Part shown: positions 22,220 to 29,048 of the stretch, one piece after another | How positions within the stretch are numbered: the first letter of the stretch is position 1 | How the letters are laid out: every line of letters begins with the position of its first letter | Assembly: GCA_045613685.1 (NCBI GenBank) | Contig: JAZLBL010000055.1 | Coordinates: 1-29,048 of the forward strand | DNA: 29,048 nt | Source: Fimenecus sp045613685 | GTDB lineage: Bacteria > Bacillota > Clostridia > Oscillospirales > Acutalibacteraceae | Direction of reading: 5' to 3' | Program-made: the position numbers and the translations under genes | The notes under the pieces: generated by a model | What the model saw: the letters and a program-made list of their open reading frames with translations, nothing else | Databases searched by the model: none | Told to the model about the DNA's origin: nothing

Positions 22220-23227
22220 TTACTGAATTTCTGAAAGTTTAACTGGTCTTCCTTCATTTGCTGATTTTTCAGCAGCAAGAGCAATCTTAACTGACTGTAA
22301 ACCTGCGTGGATACCAACAGGAGTTTCTTTGTCGTTTACACAGCAGTCAACAAACTGTCTAACTTCTTCTGCGAATGAACCCATATATCTTTCAAGGAAG
22401 AAATAGAGTGGTTTTTCACCTGTTACACCATTAGCATCTGCAATAACTGCAGTTGAAAGTGTATCGTTAGCAGTTGCAACCATACCCTTTGAGCCGAAGA
22501 GCTCTGCTCTTTGGTCATAACCATACATAGCCTGACGAGAGTTATCGATAACTGCAAGAGCACCATTAGCCATCTTCATTGAGATAATAGCTGTGTCGAA
22601 ATCGCCATATTCACGGATGCCTGGGTTGATAAGAGCATCTGCATAAACATAAAGTTCTTCAACATCACTGTTTGTAAGGAAGCAAGCCATATCGAAATCG
22701 TGAATTGTCATATCAAGGAAGATGCTTGCTGCACAGTAGCCAACAGGTGGCGCCTGTGGGTCACGAGATGTGATTTTAAGAATTTGTGCTTCACCAATTT
22801 TGCCATCGTCATAAGCTTTTCTAACTGCTGCGAAGTTGTGGTCAAAACGACGGTTGAAACCAACCTGGAATTTAACTTCTGGATGAGCTTTGAGAGCATC
22901 TGCAATTTCAAGAATCTTATCAACTGTATTTGCAAGTGGTTTTTCACAGAAAACGTGTTTACCAGCACTGATTGCTTCAATAGAAATTGGAGCGTGTGTG
23001 TCCGTTGATGAGCAAACAAGAACTGCATCGATTTCTGCATCTTCAATGATTTTTGTATAATCTGTGTAGATTTTTTCTACACCAAATCCTTCACAGAAAG
23101 CTTTTGTTTCGTCATTCATAAATGGGTCTGCAATAGCAACAACTTCTGCACCCTTTACGTGATATGAAATTGATTCAAGGTGCACTTTACCAATACGGCC
23201 AGCACCGATAATACCGATTTTAAGCAT
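22220..23227 (-). CDS. iolG: Inositol 2-dehydrogenase
   Basis: IolG oxidises myo-inositol to scyllo-inosose with NAD+, the first step of inositol catabolism. The 335-residue Gfo/Idh/MocA protein has the dinucleotide motif GIIGAGRIG (5-13), the family motif E95-K96-P97 (FCEKPLA), and D172 and H176 (DMTIHDFDMA) as the likely catalytic pair. TAAGGAG precedes the ATG. It is the last gene of the iol operon and is separated from mmsA by a repeat-filled gap of 215 bp. Substrate assignment rests on the operon; related dehydrogenases act on scyllo-inositol or other sugars. Confidence 0.92.
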   Translation of the reverse strand: MLKIGIIGAGRIGKVHLESISYHVKGAEVVAIADPFMNDETKAFCEGFGVEKIYTDYTKIIEDAEIDAVLVCSSTDTHAPISIEAISAGKHVFCEKPLANTVDKILEIADALKAHPEVKFQVGFNRRFDHNFAAVRKAYDDGKIGEAQILKITSRDPQAPPVGYCAASIFLDMTIHDFDMACFLTNSDVEELYVYADALINPGIREYGDFDTAIISMKMANGALAVIDNSRQAMYGYDQRAELFGSKGMVATANDTLSTAVIADANGVTGEKPLYFFLERYMGSFAEEVRQFVDCCVNDKETPVGIHAGLQSVKIALAAEKSANEGRPVKLSEIQ

Positions 23228-23255
23228 AATAATTTCTCCTTATATTTTATAGTTT

Positions 23256-23440
23256 ACGGGCGATTCGTGAATCGCCCCTACATTAAACCTTATAACAAAT
23301 TGTAGGATTTTTTTGTAAGATAATGTAAAGAATAATCCTACAAATTTTTAGAGATTTTTTCGTTAGACAAGGCACGGCAACGAAGGAATATGTAGATATT
23401 TCAAGTTGCCGTAACGCAGTATCACGGAAAAATATCAAAA
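23256..23440. repeat. Intergenic palindromic repeat, copy 1 (between mmsA and iolG)
   Basis: One end is the hairpin gggcgattc/gaatcgccc, followed by an inverted pair around aaattgtagga and tcctacaaattt, a conserved ttttttcgtt-acaaggc block, and a more variable core with acggcaac (23374-23381) pairing with gttgccgt (23405-23412). It begins right after the mmsA stop and ends 28 bp before iolG. About 115 bp are closely similar to copy 2 at 24990-25166. There is no open reading frame in it. Confidence 0.88.
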
Positions 23441-23442
23441 AT

Positions 23443-24951
23443 TTAGATTGTGCCGTCCCATGTAGAAACGTTTGTTGTTGTCTTTTCTTCTTCGTCAAAC
23501 CAGTGAGTTGTAACTGACTTTGACTCTGTGAAGAAACGATATGCATCCTTACCAAGACAGTGTAAATCACCGAAGAATGACTGCTTGTGTCCTGAGAATG
23601 GGAAGAAACCAACTGGTACTGGAATACCAACGTTGATACCAACCATACCACCATCTGTATGACGCTGGAACTCACGTGCAAAGTAACCGCTCTGTGTATA
23701 GATAACTGAGCCATTTGCATATGGGTTTGCATTCATAATTGCAAGGCCTTCTTTGAAATCCTTGCAACGTTTTACGCAAAGAACTGGTCCGAAAACCTCT
23801 TCCTGACCGATTGTCATATCAGCTGTAACCTTATCGAAGATTGTAGGGCCAACAAAGTAACCGTTTTCGTAGCCTTCGACCTTAACGCCACGACCATCAA
23901 GAACAAGCTCTGCACCTTCGTCGATACCCTTCTGAATATCTGCAAGAACTTCTTCATAGTGTTTCTTATATGTAATTGGGCCAAGTTTTGAATCTTTTTC
24001 CCAAGATGGGCCAACCTTAATCTGTGATGCTTGTTTCTTAAGCTCTGCAACGAATTTGTCTGCAATAGCATCTTCAACAACACAGCAAGTGAGAGCCATA
24101 CAACGCTGACCTGCACAACCATAAGCAGAGTTGAGCACGCCTGCAACTGTTCTTTCGAGTGCACAGTCTGACATAACAAGTGCGTGGTTCTTTGCCTGTG
24201 TAAGAGCCTGACAACGCTTGCCTGCAGCTGCTGCACGAGAATAAATTTTAAGACCAACAGGAGTTGAACCAACGAATGTGATACCCTTAACATCTGGGTG
24301 GTCAAGAATTGTGTTTACTTCGTTTCTTGAGCAAGTAACAACGTTGATAACGCCGTCAGGAACGCCTGCTTCTTTATAGATTGCAGCAAATTTCATTGCT
24401 GTTTTTGGTGTAAAAGATGCTGCTTTGAGAACCATTGTGTTACCTGTTGCGATACAAACAGGAGCCATCCAACCAAATGGAATCATTGCAGGGAAGTTAA
24501 CAGGAACGATACCTGCAAAAACACCCATAGATTCACGATATTTAACTGTATCGTAACCCTTTGAAGCGTCCATAAGGCATTCGCCCATCATAAGTGATGG
24601 AACCTGAGTTGCAAGTTCTGTGCCTTCTTTTGCTTTGAGAACGTCGCCTTCTGCTTCGCCCCAAACTTTACCATTTTCACAAGCTACGCACATTGTGAGT
24701 TCTTCCATATCACGAATGATAAGTTCACGGATTTTGTAGAGAATCTGTGCTCTCTTGATTGCAGGAGTTGCACTCCATGCTGGATATGCCGCTTTTGCTG
24801 CTGCGATAGCTTCTAAAACTTCGTCATTTGTACAGCAAGGTGCTTGGCCAACAACTTCACCTGTGCTTGGATTGTGAAGGTCATACCAAACATCAGTTTT
24901 TGAATCTTTGAACTGACCGTTCACAAAATATTGTAATTTTTCTACTGACAT
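23443..24951 (-). CDS. mmsA: CoA-acylating methylmalonate-semialdehyde dehydrogenase
   Basis: Also named iolA. It converts malonate semialdehyde (and methylmalonate semialdehyde) to acetyl-CoA (propionyl-CoA) with NAD+ and CoA, the final step of inositol catabolism. The 502-residue aldehyde dehydrogenase has the nucleophile C284 in NSAYGCAGQRCMAL and the motif AKNHALVMSDC (N255) where ordinary aldehyde dehydrogenases carry a catalytic Glu, a hallmark of this CoA-dependent group. GQEEVFGPVL and the C-terminal FPFSGHKQSFFGDLH are also typical. AAGGAG precedes the ATG. The gene lies between two copies of an intergenic repeat. Confidence 0.95.
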   Translation of the reverse strand: MSVEKLQYFVNGQFKDSKTDVWYDLHNPSTGEVVGQAPCCTNDEVLEAIAAAKAAYPAWSATPAIKRAQILYKIRELIIRDMEELTMCVACENGKVWGEAEGDVLKAKEGTELATQVPSLMMGECLMDASKGYDTVKYRESMGVFAGIVPVNFPAMIPFGWMAPVCIATGNTMVLKAASFTPKTAMKFAAIYKEAGVPDGVINVVTCSRNEVNTILDHPDVKGITFVGSTPVGLKIYSRAAAAGKRCQALTQAKNHALVMSDCALERTVAGVLNSAYGCAGQRCMALTCCVVEDAIADKFVAELKKQASQIKVGPSWEKDSKLGPITYKKHYEEVLADIQKGIDEGAELVLDGRGVKVEGYENGYFVGPTIFDKVTADMTIGQEEVFGPVLCVKRCKDFKEGLAIMNANPYANGSVIYTQSGYFAREFQRHTDGGMVGINVGIPVPVGFFPFSGHKQSFFGDLHCLGKDAYRFFTESKSVTTHWFDEEEKTTTNVSTWDGTI

Positions 24952-24989
24952 TTTATTTTCTCCTTAATTGGATTTTATTTATGATTTTG

Positions 24990-25166
24990 ACGGGCGATTC
25001 GTGAATCGCCCCTACAAATAACCCCATAATAATTTGTAGGATTTTTCTTGCAAAATAATAGAACCTACAAATTTTTAGGTGTTTTTTCGTTTAACAAGGC
25101 TTGCGAGCGACAGCGTATGAAGATACTCCGAGCGAGCGTAACGAAGTTAAACGGAAAAAGAGCAAA
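24990..25166. repeat. Intergenic palindromic repeat, copy 2 (between iolE and mmsA)
   Basis: It has the same plan as copy 1: the gggcgattc/gaatcgccc hairpin, then aatttgtagg/cctacaaatt, ttttttcgtttaacaaggc and a core enclosed by cgtttaac (25088-25095) and gttaaacg (25146-25153). It begins 2-3 bp after the iolE stop and ends 38 bp before mmsA, so it fills the gap. The two copies share their ends while the middle differs in sequence. Confidence 0.88.
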
Positions 25167-25168
25167 AA

Positions 25169-26062
25169 TTATAATCCTGATACTTCGTTGATGTATTTAC
25201 GTGCCTTCAAAGCATATTCAAATGGATTTGCGATTGCTGGGTCTTGTTCAGCCTCAACAAGAACATATCCTTCATAGCCTGTTTCTTCAAGAACATCGAA
25301 AACTGGCTTGAAGTCAATTATACCATCACCAGGAACTGTAAATGCACCTGCACGAACCCCCTGTAAGAAGCTCATTTTTTCAGCTTTAACCTTTGCAACA
25401 ACATCAGGACGGATATCCTTTAAGTGCACGTGACGGATTCTCTTTGCATACTTTTTGAGAACTGCCATATAATCTTCACCGCAGTATGCAAGGTGGCCTG
25501 TGTCGAAAAGAAGACCAAAAAGTTCAGGGTCTGTGTTTTCCATCATTCTGTCAATTTCAGCTGCTGTCTGAACAACTGTACCCATGTGATGATGGAAGCA
25601 AAGTGCGATGCCCATATCTTTTGCAACTTTACCAAGTTTGTTAATGCCTGTGCAGAGCATATCCCATTCTTCGTCATTCATAACATATTTGTCATCAAAG
25701 ATTGAAAGGTCTGTACCCTGAATTGAGTGACCTTGCTCTGAAATACCAACAACCTTTGCACCCATTTCTTTAAGGAATGTGATGTGCTCGATGAAGTCCT
25801 TTTCAACTTCTTCATAAGGTTTTGTGATAAGGAAGCTTGAGAACCAAGCGTTGCAAATCTGCATACCACGAAGCTCAAGTGCCTTTTTAAGAACTTTTGT
25901 ATCTCTTGGGTATTTGTTACCAACTTCACAGCCTGTGAAGCCTGCAAGTGCCATTTCAGAAATGCACTGTTCAAATGTATTTTCTGCACCAAGGTCTGGC
26001 ATATCGTCATTTGTCCAAGCGATAGGTGCAATACCGAGCTTTACTTTATTCTTATCCAACAT
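25169..26062 (-). CDS. iolE: Myo-inosose-2 dehydratase
   Basis: IolE dehydrates 2-keto-myo-inositol to the trihydroxycyclohexane-dione that IolD opens. The 297-residue TIM barrel begins KLGIAPIAWTNDDMPDLG, a classic IolE start. Likely metal ligands are in CFHHHMGT (157-159), FDTGH (D187), HVHLKD (211-213) and VEAEQDP (E270, E272). The start is ATG 26062, behind AAGGAGATATTA and 1 nt after the iolD stop; a longer frame from 26113 would overlap iolD and lacks such a site. A repeat follows the stop codon. Confidence 0.96.
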   Translation of the reverse strand: MLDKNKVKLGIAPIAWTNDDMPDLGAENTFEQCISEMALAGFTGCEVGNKYPRDTKVLKKALELRGMQICNAWFSSFLITKPYEEVEKDFIEHITFLKEMGAKVVGISEQGHSIQGTDLSIFDDKYVMNDEEWDMLCTGINKLGKVAKDMGIALCFHHHMGTVVQTAAEIDRMMENTDPELFGLLFDTGHLAYCGEDYMAVLKKYAKRIRHVHLKDIRPDVVAKVKAEKMSFLQGVRAGAFTVPGDGIIDFKPVFDVLEETGYEGYVLVEAEQDPAIANPFEYALKARKYINEVSGL

Positions 26063-26063
26063 A

Positions 26064-27983
26064 TTAATATCTCCTTGCTTTGTTTTTATTTTCTTCCTTC
26101 TCAGCGAAGGCATTGTTTACTTTTTCATTGCTTGAAACAGATGGAACACCTGTATGCCACCAAGCACCATAACCATCAGACATTGACTTTGGAAGCACCT
26201 TAATGTCAATAAGTGTTGAAACTGTCTGTTTCTGTGAATCGATAAGAGCGAATTCAAGCTCTTCCATTGTTTTTGCTGTGTATGTCTTGCATCCATAAGC
26301 CGCAGCAGCCATAGCAAAGTCAATAGGAATCAAATCACCTAAAAGGTCGCCATTGTCATCACGATAACGGAATTCTGTTGCAAGATTACCGATACCATTT
26401 GACATTTGAAGGTTGTTGATACAACCGAAACCACTATTATCGAAAAGAAGAACGTTAATCTTCTGTTTTTCCTGAAGAGAAGTTACAAGCTCAGAGTGGA
26501 GCATTAAGTAGCTACCGTCACCGCACATTGCATAGGATTCGCATTCAGGGTGAGCCATCTTGCTACCCAATGCGCCTGCGATTTCATAACCCATACAAGA
26601 ATAACCATATTCCATATTGTATGAATAACGCTTGTCAGAAGTCCACATTCTCTGTAAACAACCTGGAAGCGAGCCCGCCGCACCTGTGCAAAGTGCATCT
26701 GCTGGAATGAGTTTACGGATAAGTGCAAGAGCTGCTGTCTGAGTAATCACACCACCGATTTTCTCAACAAATTCAGGAATTGTCTTTTCATCACGAGCTT
26801 CAATAAGTGGCTTGAAGTTTTCGTCATATTTATAATTGCTAAGGAATTCCATTTCCTTGTCCCAAGCTGCTTTTGCGTCCTTGATTTCTGTTGTATATGC
26901 TGACTTATAACCTACTTTGCGAAGTTCATCACCGAGAGCAATGATACCAAGTTTTGCGTCAGCAACCATTTTAACTGCATCAAGCTTGTATGCATCAAAA
27001 CGGGATGTGTTGATTGTTACCATCTTAACATCATCTTTGAAAAGTGATTTTGAAGCGGTTGTAAAGTCAGAGAAACGAGTACCGATACCGATAACAACGT
27101 CTGCATCTTTTGCCATTACGTTACCTGCTGAGTTACCTGTAACGCCAAGACCACCAAGGTTATATTTGTCGGATGAAAGGCAAGCAGTTTTACCACTCTG
27201 TGTTTCTGCGAAAGGAATATTGAATTCTGCACAGAACTTTTCGAGTGTTTCGCCTGCTTCTGAATAGCGAACACCGCCACCACAGATTACAAGTGGCTTT
27301 TTAGCATTCTTCACAACATTTACAACATCTTCAAGTTCTTCACAAGCTACTGGCATACGAACAATTTTATGTACTCTTTTTGCAAAGAAACTTTCAGGGT
27401 AATCATAGCTTTCGCCCTCAACATCCTGACAAAGACAAATTGCAACTGCACCTGCGTTTGCTGTGTCTGTCAATGCTCTCATAGCGTTAATCATTGCTGA
27501 CATTAACTGTTCAGGACGGCTGATTCTATCCCAATATCTTGTAACTGCTTTATAAGCGTCATTTGTTGTAGTTGCAAGTGAATTTTCCTGCTCAAACTGT
27601 TGAAGAACAGGGTCAGGCTGACGAGTTGAGAATGTGTCAGCAGGGAATAAAAGAAGTGGCACATTATTAACTGTTGCAGTTGCAGCCGCAGTAATCATAT
27701 TAGCAGCACCTGGGCCGATTGAAGATGCACAAGCGATAATTTTTCTTCTGTTGTTCATCTTTGCAAAAGCTGTTGCAACGTGAGCCATACCTTGCTCATT
27801 TTTACCCTGATACACACGAAGTCCGCCTTTATCAGAATCAAGTGCTTCACCAAGACCTAAAACAATACCGTGACCGAAAACTGTGAAAATTCCGTCAACA
27901 AATTTTGTTTCAACGCCATCAAATGAAACATACTGGTTATCAAGGAACTTAACAAGTGCCTGAGCCATTGTCATTTTTGCCAT
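26064..27983 (-). CDS. iolD: 3D-(3,5/4)-trihydroxycyclohexane-1,2-dione acylhydrolase (decyclizing)
   Basis: IolD is a thiamin-diphosphate enzyme that hydrolyses the inositol-derived ring to 5-deoxy-glucuronate. The 639-residue protein has an N-terminal PYR domain with the catalytic Glu in KNEQGMAHVA (E63) and a C-terminal PP domain with the GDG motif at about 488 (GDGSYLMLHSELV) and NSGFGCINN. The C-terminal DGYGAWWHTGVPSVS is characteristic of IolD. AGGAGATGATATT precedes the ATG. It lies 27 nt after iolB and 1 nt before iolE. Confidence 0.97.
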   Translation of the reverse strand: MAKMTMAQALVKFLDNQYVSFDGVETKFVDGIFTVFGHGIVLGLGEALDSDKGGLRVYQGKNEQGMAHVATAFAKMNNRRKIIACASSIGPGAANMITAAATATVNNVPLLLFPADTFSTRQPDPVLQQFEQENSLATTTNDAYKAVTRYWDRISRPEQLMSAMINAMRALTDTANAGAVAICLCQDVEGESYDYPESFFAKRVHKIVRMPVACEELEDVVNVVKNAKKPLVICGGGVRYSEAGETLEKFCAEFNIPFAETQSGKTACLSSDKYNLGGLGVTGNSAGNVMAKDADVVIGIGTRFSDFTTASKSLFKDDVKMVTINTSRFDAYKLDAVKMVADAKLGIIALGDELRKVGYKSAYTTEIKDAKAAWDKEMEFLSNYKYDENFKPLIEARDEKTIPEFVEKIGGVITQTAALALIRKLIPADALCTGAAGSLPGCLQRMWTSDKRYSYNMEYGYSCMGYEIAGALGSKMAHPECESYAMCGDGSYLMLHSELVTSLQEKQKINVLLFDNSGFGCINNLQMSNGIGNLATEFRYRDDNGDLLGDLIPIDFAMAAAAYGCKTYTAKTMEELEFALIDSQKQTVSTLIDIKVLPKSMSDGYGAWWHTGVPSVSSNEKVNNAFAEKEENKNKARRY

Positions 27984-28010
27984 AATATCATCTCCTATAA
28001 AAAGGTTTGT

Positions 28011-28778
28011 TTATAAATCTAAGAGCCATTTGTGGTCTGGGTCGTCAATTCTTGTTTTAATCCAAGGGTCGTTAGGAAGATGTCTAATCATCCATACATA
28101 GCACATTGAGTAGCCTGCTGCTGCAACCTGCTGATGTGTTTTCATTGGTGTGATGCAAAGTACACCTTGGTCTTCAACCTTGTAACAATCATCACCATTG
28201 AAACCTACGCCAAAACCTTGTGGTTTATCGAATTCATAGTAATAAACTTCAGGCTGTGGATGGTAATGTGGTGGATAACTTGACCAGCAACCTGGCTTGT
28301 GAATAACCTCACCAAGAACCATATTTGAATATGGTGCATTTTCATAGTCAAAAAGTGTAAGCACCTGACGATGTGCTGTGCCATTCCACTGGTCTTTACC
28401 AAATTCCTGTAAAATTACATTTTCAGGGCTATACCAGACAAAACCGAAGTCATTGTCATTATCTGTCTGCTGAATGAGAATTCTTGAATCAGCATTTGCA
28501 GTAACGTTTACTGTATTATTTTTTGAGAAATGAACACAATATGGTCTGTCCACGAACTGATTTTCTCTTTTGGCATTTTCTGTTTTGCCGTCAAATGAAT
28601 ATGTAACATCACCTGAAAGCAAAAGAATTGCAGTTTCGTTATTCTCATCGCAGATTGTAACGCTTTCACCTGCTTTTAGAATTTTTGTTTTAATATTCAT
28701 GAGCATATTGGCATTTTTACCATTCATCTCACAAAGGATTTTTTCGTTGTTTTCGTTAAATTTTGGATTTTCGTACAT
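28011..28778 (-). CDS. iolB: 5-deoxy-glucuronate isomerase
   Basis: IolB isomerises 5-deoxy-glucuronate to 2-deoxy-5-keto-gluconate, the substrate of the kinase IolC. The 255-residue bicupin has the metal site H161-x-H163 with E167 in YPPHYHPQPEVYYYEF, and ends NDPWIKTRIDDPDH, typical of IolB. AGGTGAT precedes the ATG. It is the first iol gene in the window. The gap to the upstream DUF218 gene is only 14 nt, so the operon promoter lies further upstream, possibly outside the window. iolC is not adjacent. Confidence 0.95.
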   Translation of the reverse strand: MYENPKFNENNEKILCEMNGKNANMLMNIKTKILKAGESVTICDENNETAILLLSGDVTYSFDGKTENAKRENQFVDRPYCVHFSKNNTVNVTANADSRILIQQTDNDNDFGFVWYSPENVILQEFGKDQWNGTAHRQVLTLFDYENAPYSNMVLGEVIHKPGCWSSYPPHYHPQPEVYYYEFDKPQGFGVGFNGDDCYKVEDQGVLCITPMKTHQQVAAAGYSMCYVWMIRHLPNDPWIKTRIDDPDHKWLLDL

Positions 28779-28792
28779 AGTATCACCTATTT

Positions 28793-29048
28793 CTATACTT
28801 TGTCTTTGTCGTCAGTTAATGAACCATTTGCGTGAATTGAAATCGGGTCACCCAAATATGTTGGTTCGGGCTGTGCTATACAATAAAAGAAATCTTTTAC
28901 TCTTGCCAACCCCTCGCGGACATCGTTGTAAATCGGGTATTCCAATTTATCTGCCGCAAAGCCATAGGCATCAATTCCAAGCTTTCGTGCGTTATAAACT
29001 GCACGATACAAATGATAATTCTGAGTTACAATTACCATTTTTTCAACC
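28793..29048 (-). CDS. DUF218/SanA-YdcF-like protein, C-terminal part (runs off the right edge)
   Basis: The frame is open from the window edge to the stop at 28793-28795, so the ATG at 29038 is probably internal. The visible end (VIVTQNYHLYRAVYNARKLG, then AYGFAADKLEYP and REGLARVKDFFYC) matches the C-terminal part of DUF218 proteins, where T-Q-x-x-H-L-x-R-A is conserved. The family includes SanA and YdcF and is linked to envelope functions, but no enzymatic role is settled. It is in the same direction as iolB and only 14 nt upstream, so they may be co-transcribed, which is unusual for an inositol operon. Confidence 0.8.
   Translation of the reverse strand, partial: VEKMVIVTQNYHLYRAVYNARKLGIDAYGFAADKLEYPIYNDVREGLARVKDFFYCIAQPEPTYLGDPISIHANGSLTDDKDKV

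Noticed and set aside
23283..23732. 149-residue minus-strand frame across the end of mmsA and repeat copy 1
   Set aside because: It is out of frame with mmsA, glutamine/serine-rich and explained by the mmsA reading frame and the repeat.
23256..25166. CRISPR-like or transposon interpretation of the two iol intergenic repeats
   Set aside because: There are only two dispersed copies about 1.7 kb apart with no spacer pattern, cas gene or transposase.
26063..26113. N-terminal extension of iolE to 26113
   Set aside because: It would overlap the end of iolD, lacks a ribosome site, and the true start at 26062 has a clear AAGGAG and the conserved family N-terminus.

Overview
The window is AT-rich chromosomal DNA from a spore-forming member of the Firmicutes, most likely class Clostridia (Oscillospiraceae/Ruminococcaceae-like). 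Three things point that way: dipicolinate synthase genes with a perfect sigma-K-type promoter, Gram-positive Shine-Dalgarno sequences of the form AAAGG(A/T)GAT a few bases before the start, and a low-GC gene set of RF1, MurC, NrdR, ECF transport and an iol operon. The genus is inference. No rRNA, tRNA, CRISPR array, classical transposase or phage gene was seen.

Layout. Positions 1-323 hold the N-terminal part of an S1-domain protein (minus). From 454 to 5581 a plus-strand housekeeping run carries a DUF951 zinc-ribbon-like protein, prfA (RF1), an unknown membrane protein, Sua5/TsaC, CoaE and an M18 aminopeptidase, closed by a strong terminator. dpaA-dpaB (minus, 5627-7056) make the spore solute dipicolinic acid. 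murC-ung (plus, 7166-9206) diverge from them and are followed by a DUF559 endonuclease-like gene enclosed by imperfect inverted hairpin repeats. potABCD (minus, 9716-13721) encodes polyamine ABC uptake, with a substrate-binding protein held by a C-terminal membrane segment instead of a lipid. A GDPD-like membrane protein (minus) and a cobalamin-riboswitch operon (plus; DUF4430 lipoprotein plus ECF S component) diverge from a perfect 14-bp inverted repeat that contains the -35 boxes of both promoters.

From 15957 to 28778 everything is on the minus strand. A secreted transglutaminase-like protein with a dockerin-like tail lies downstream of nrdR, whose own promoter carries a NrdR-box palindrome. 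Next is a compact four-gene operon: circularly permuted ATP-grasp ligase, alpha-E protein, transglutaminase-like protein and TIM-barrel isomerase-like protein. This is a recurring but biochemically uncharacterised ligase system. Then come a YbaK-family deacylase and a myo-inositol catabolic operon in the order iolB-iolD-iolE-mmsA(iolA)-iolG, in which two intergenic gaps are completely filled by copies of one palindrome-rich repeat. iolC and iolJ are not in the window. A partial DUF218/SanA-like gene runs off the right end.

The best candidates for poorly described biology are the ATP-grasp/alpha-E/transglutaminase/isomerase operon, the riboswitch-controlled DUF4430-ECF pair (probable corrinoid capture and uptake), and the DUF559 cassette inside inverted hairpin repeats. 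The only stretch over 300 bases without a gene (14645-14975) holds the divergent promoters and the cobalamin riboswitch.
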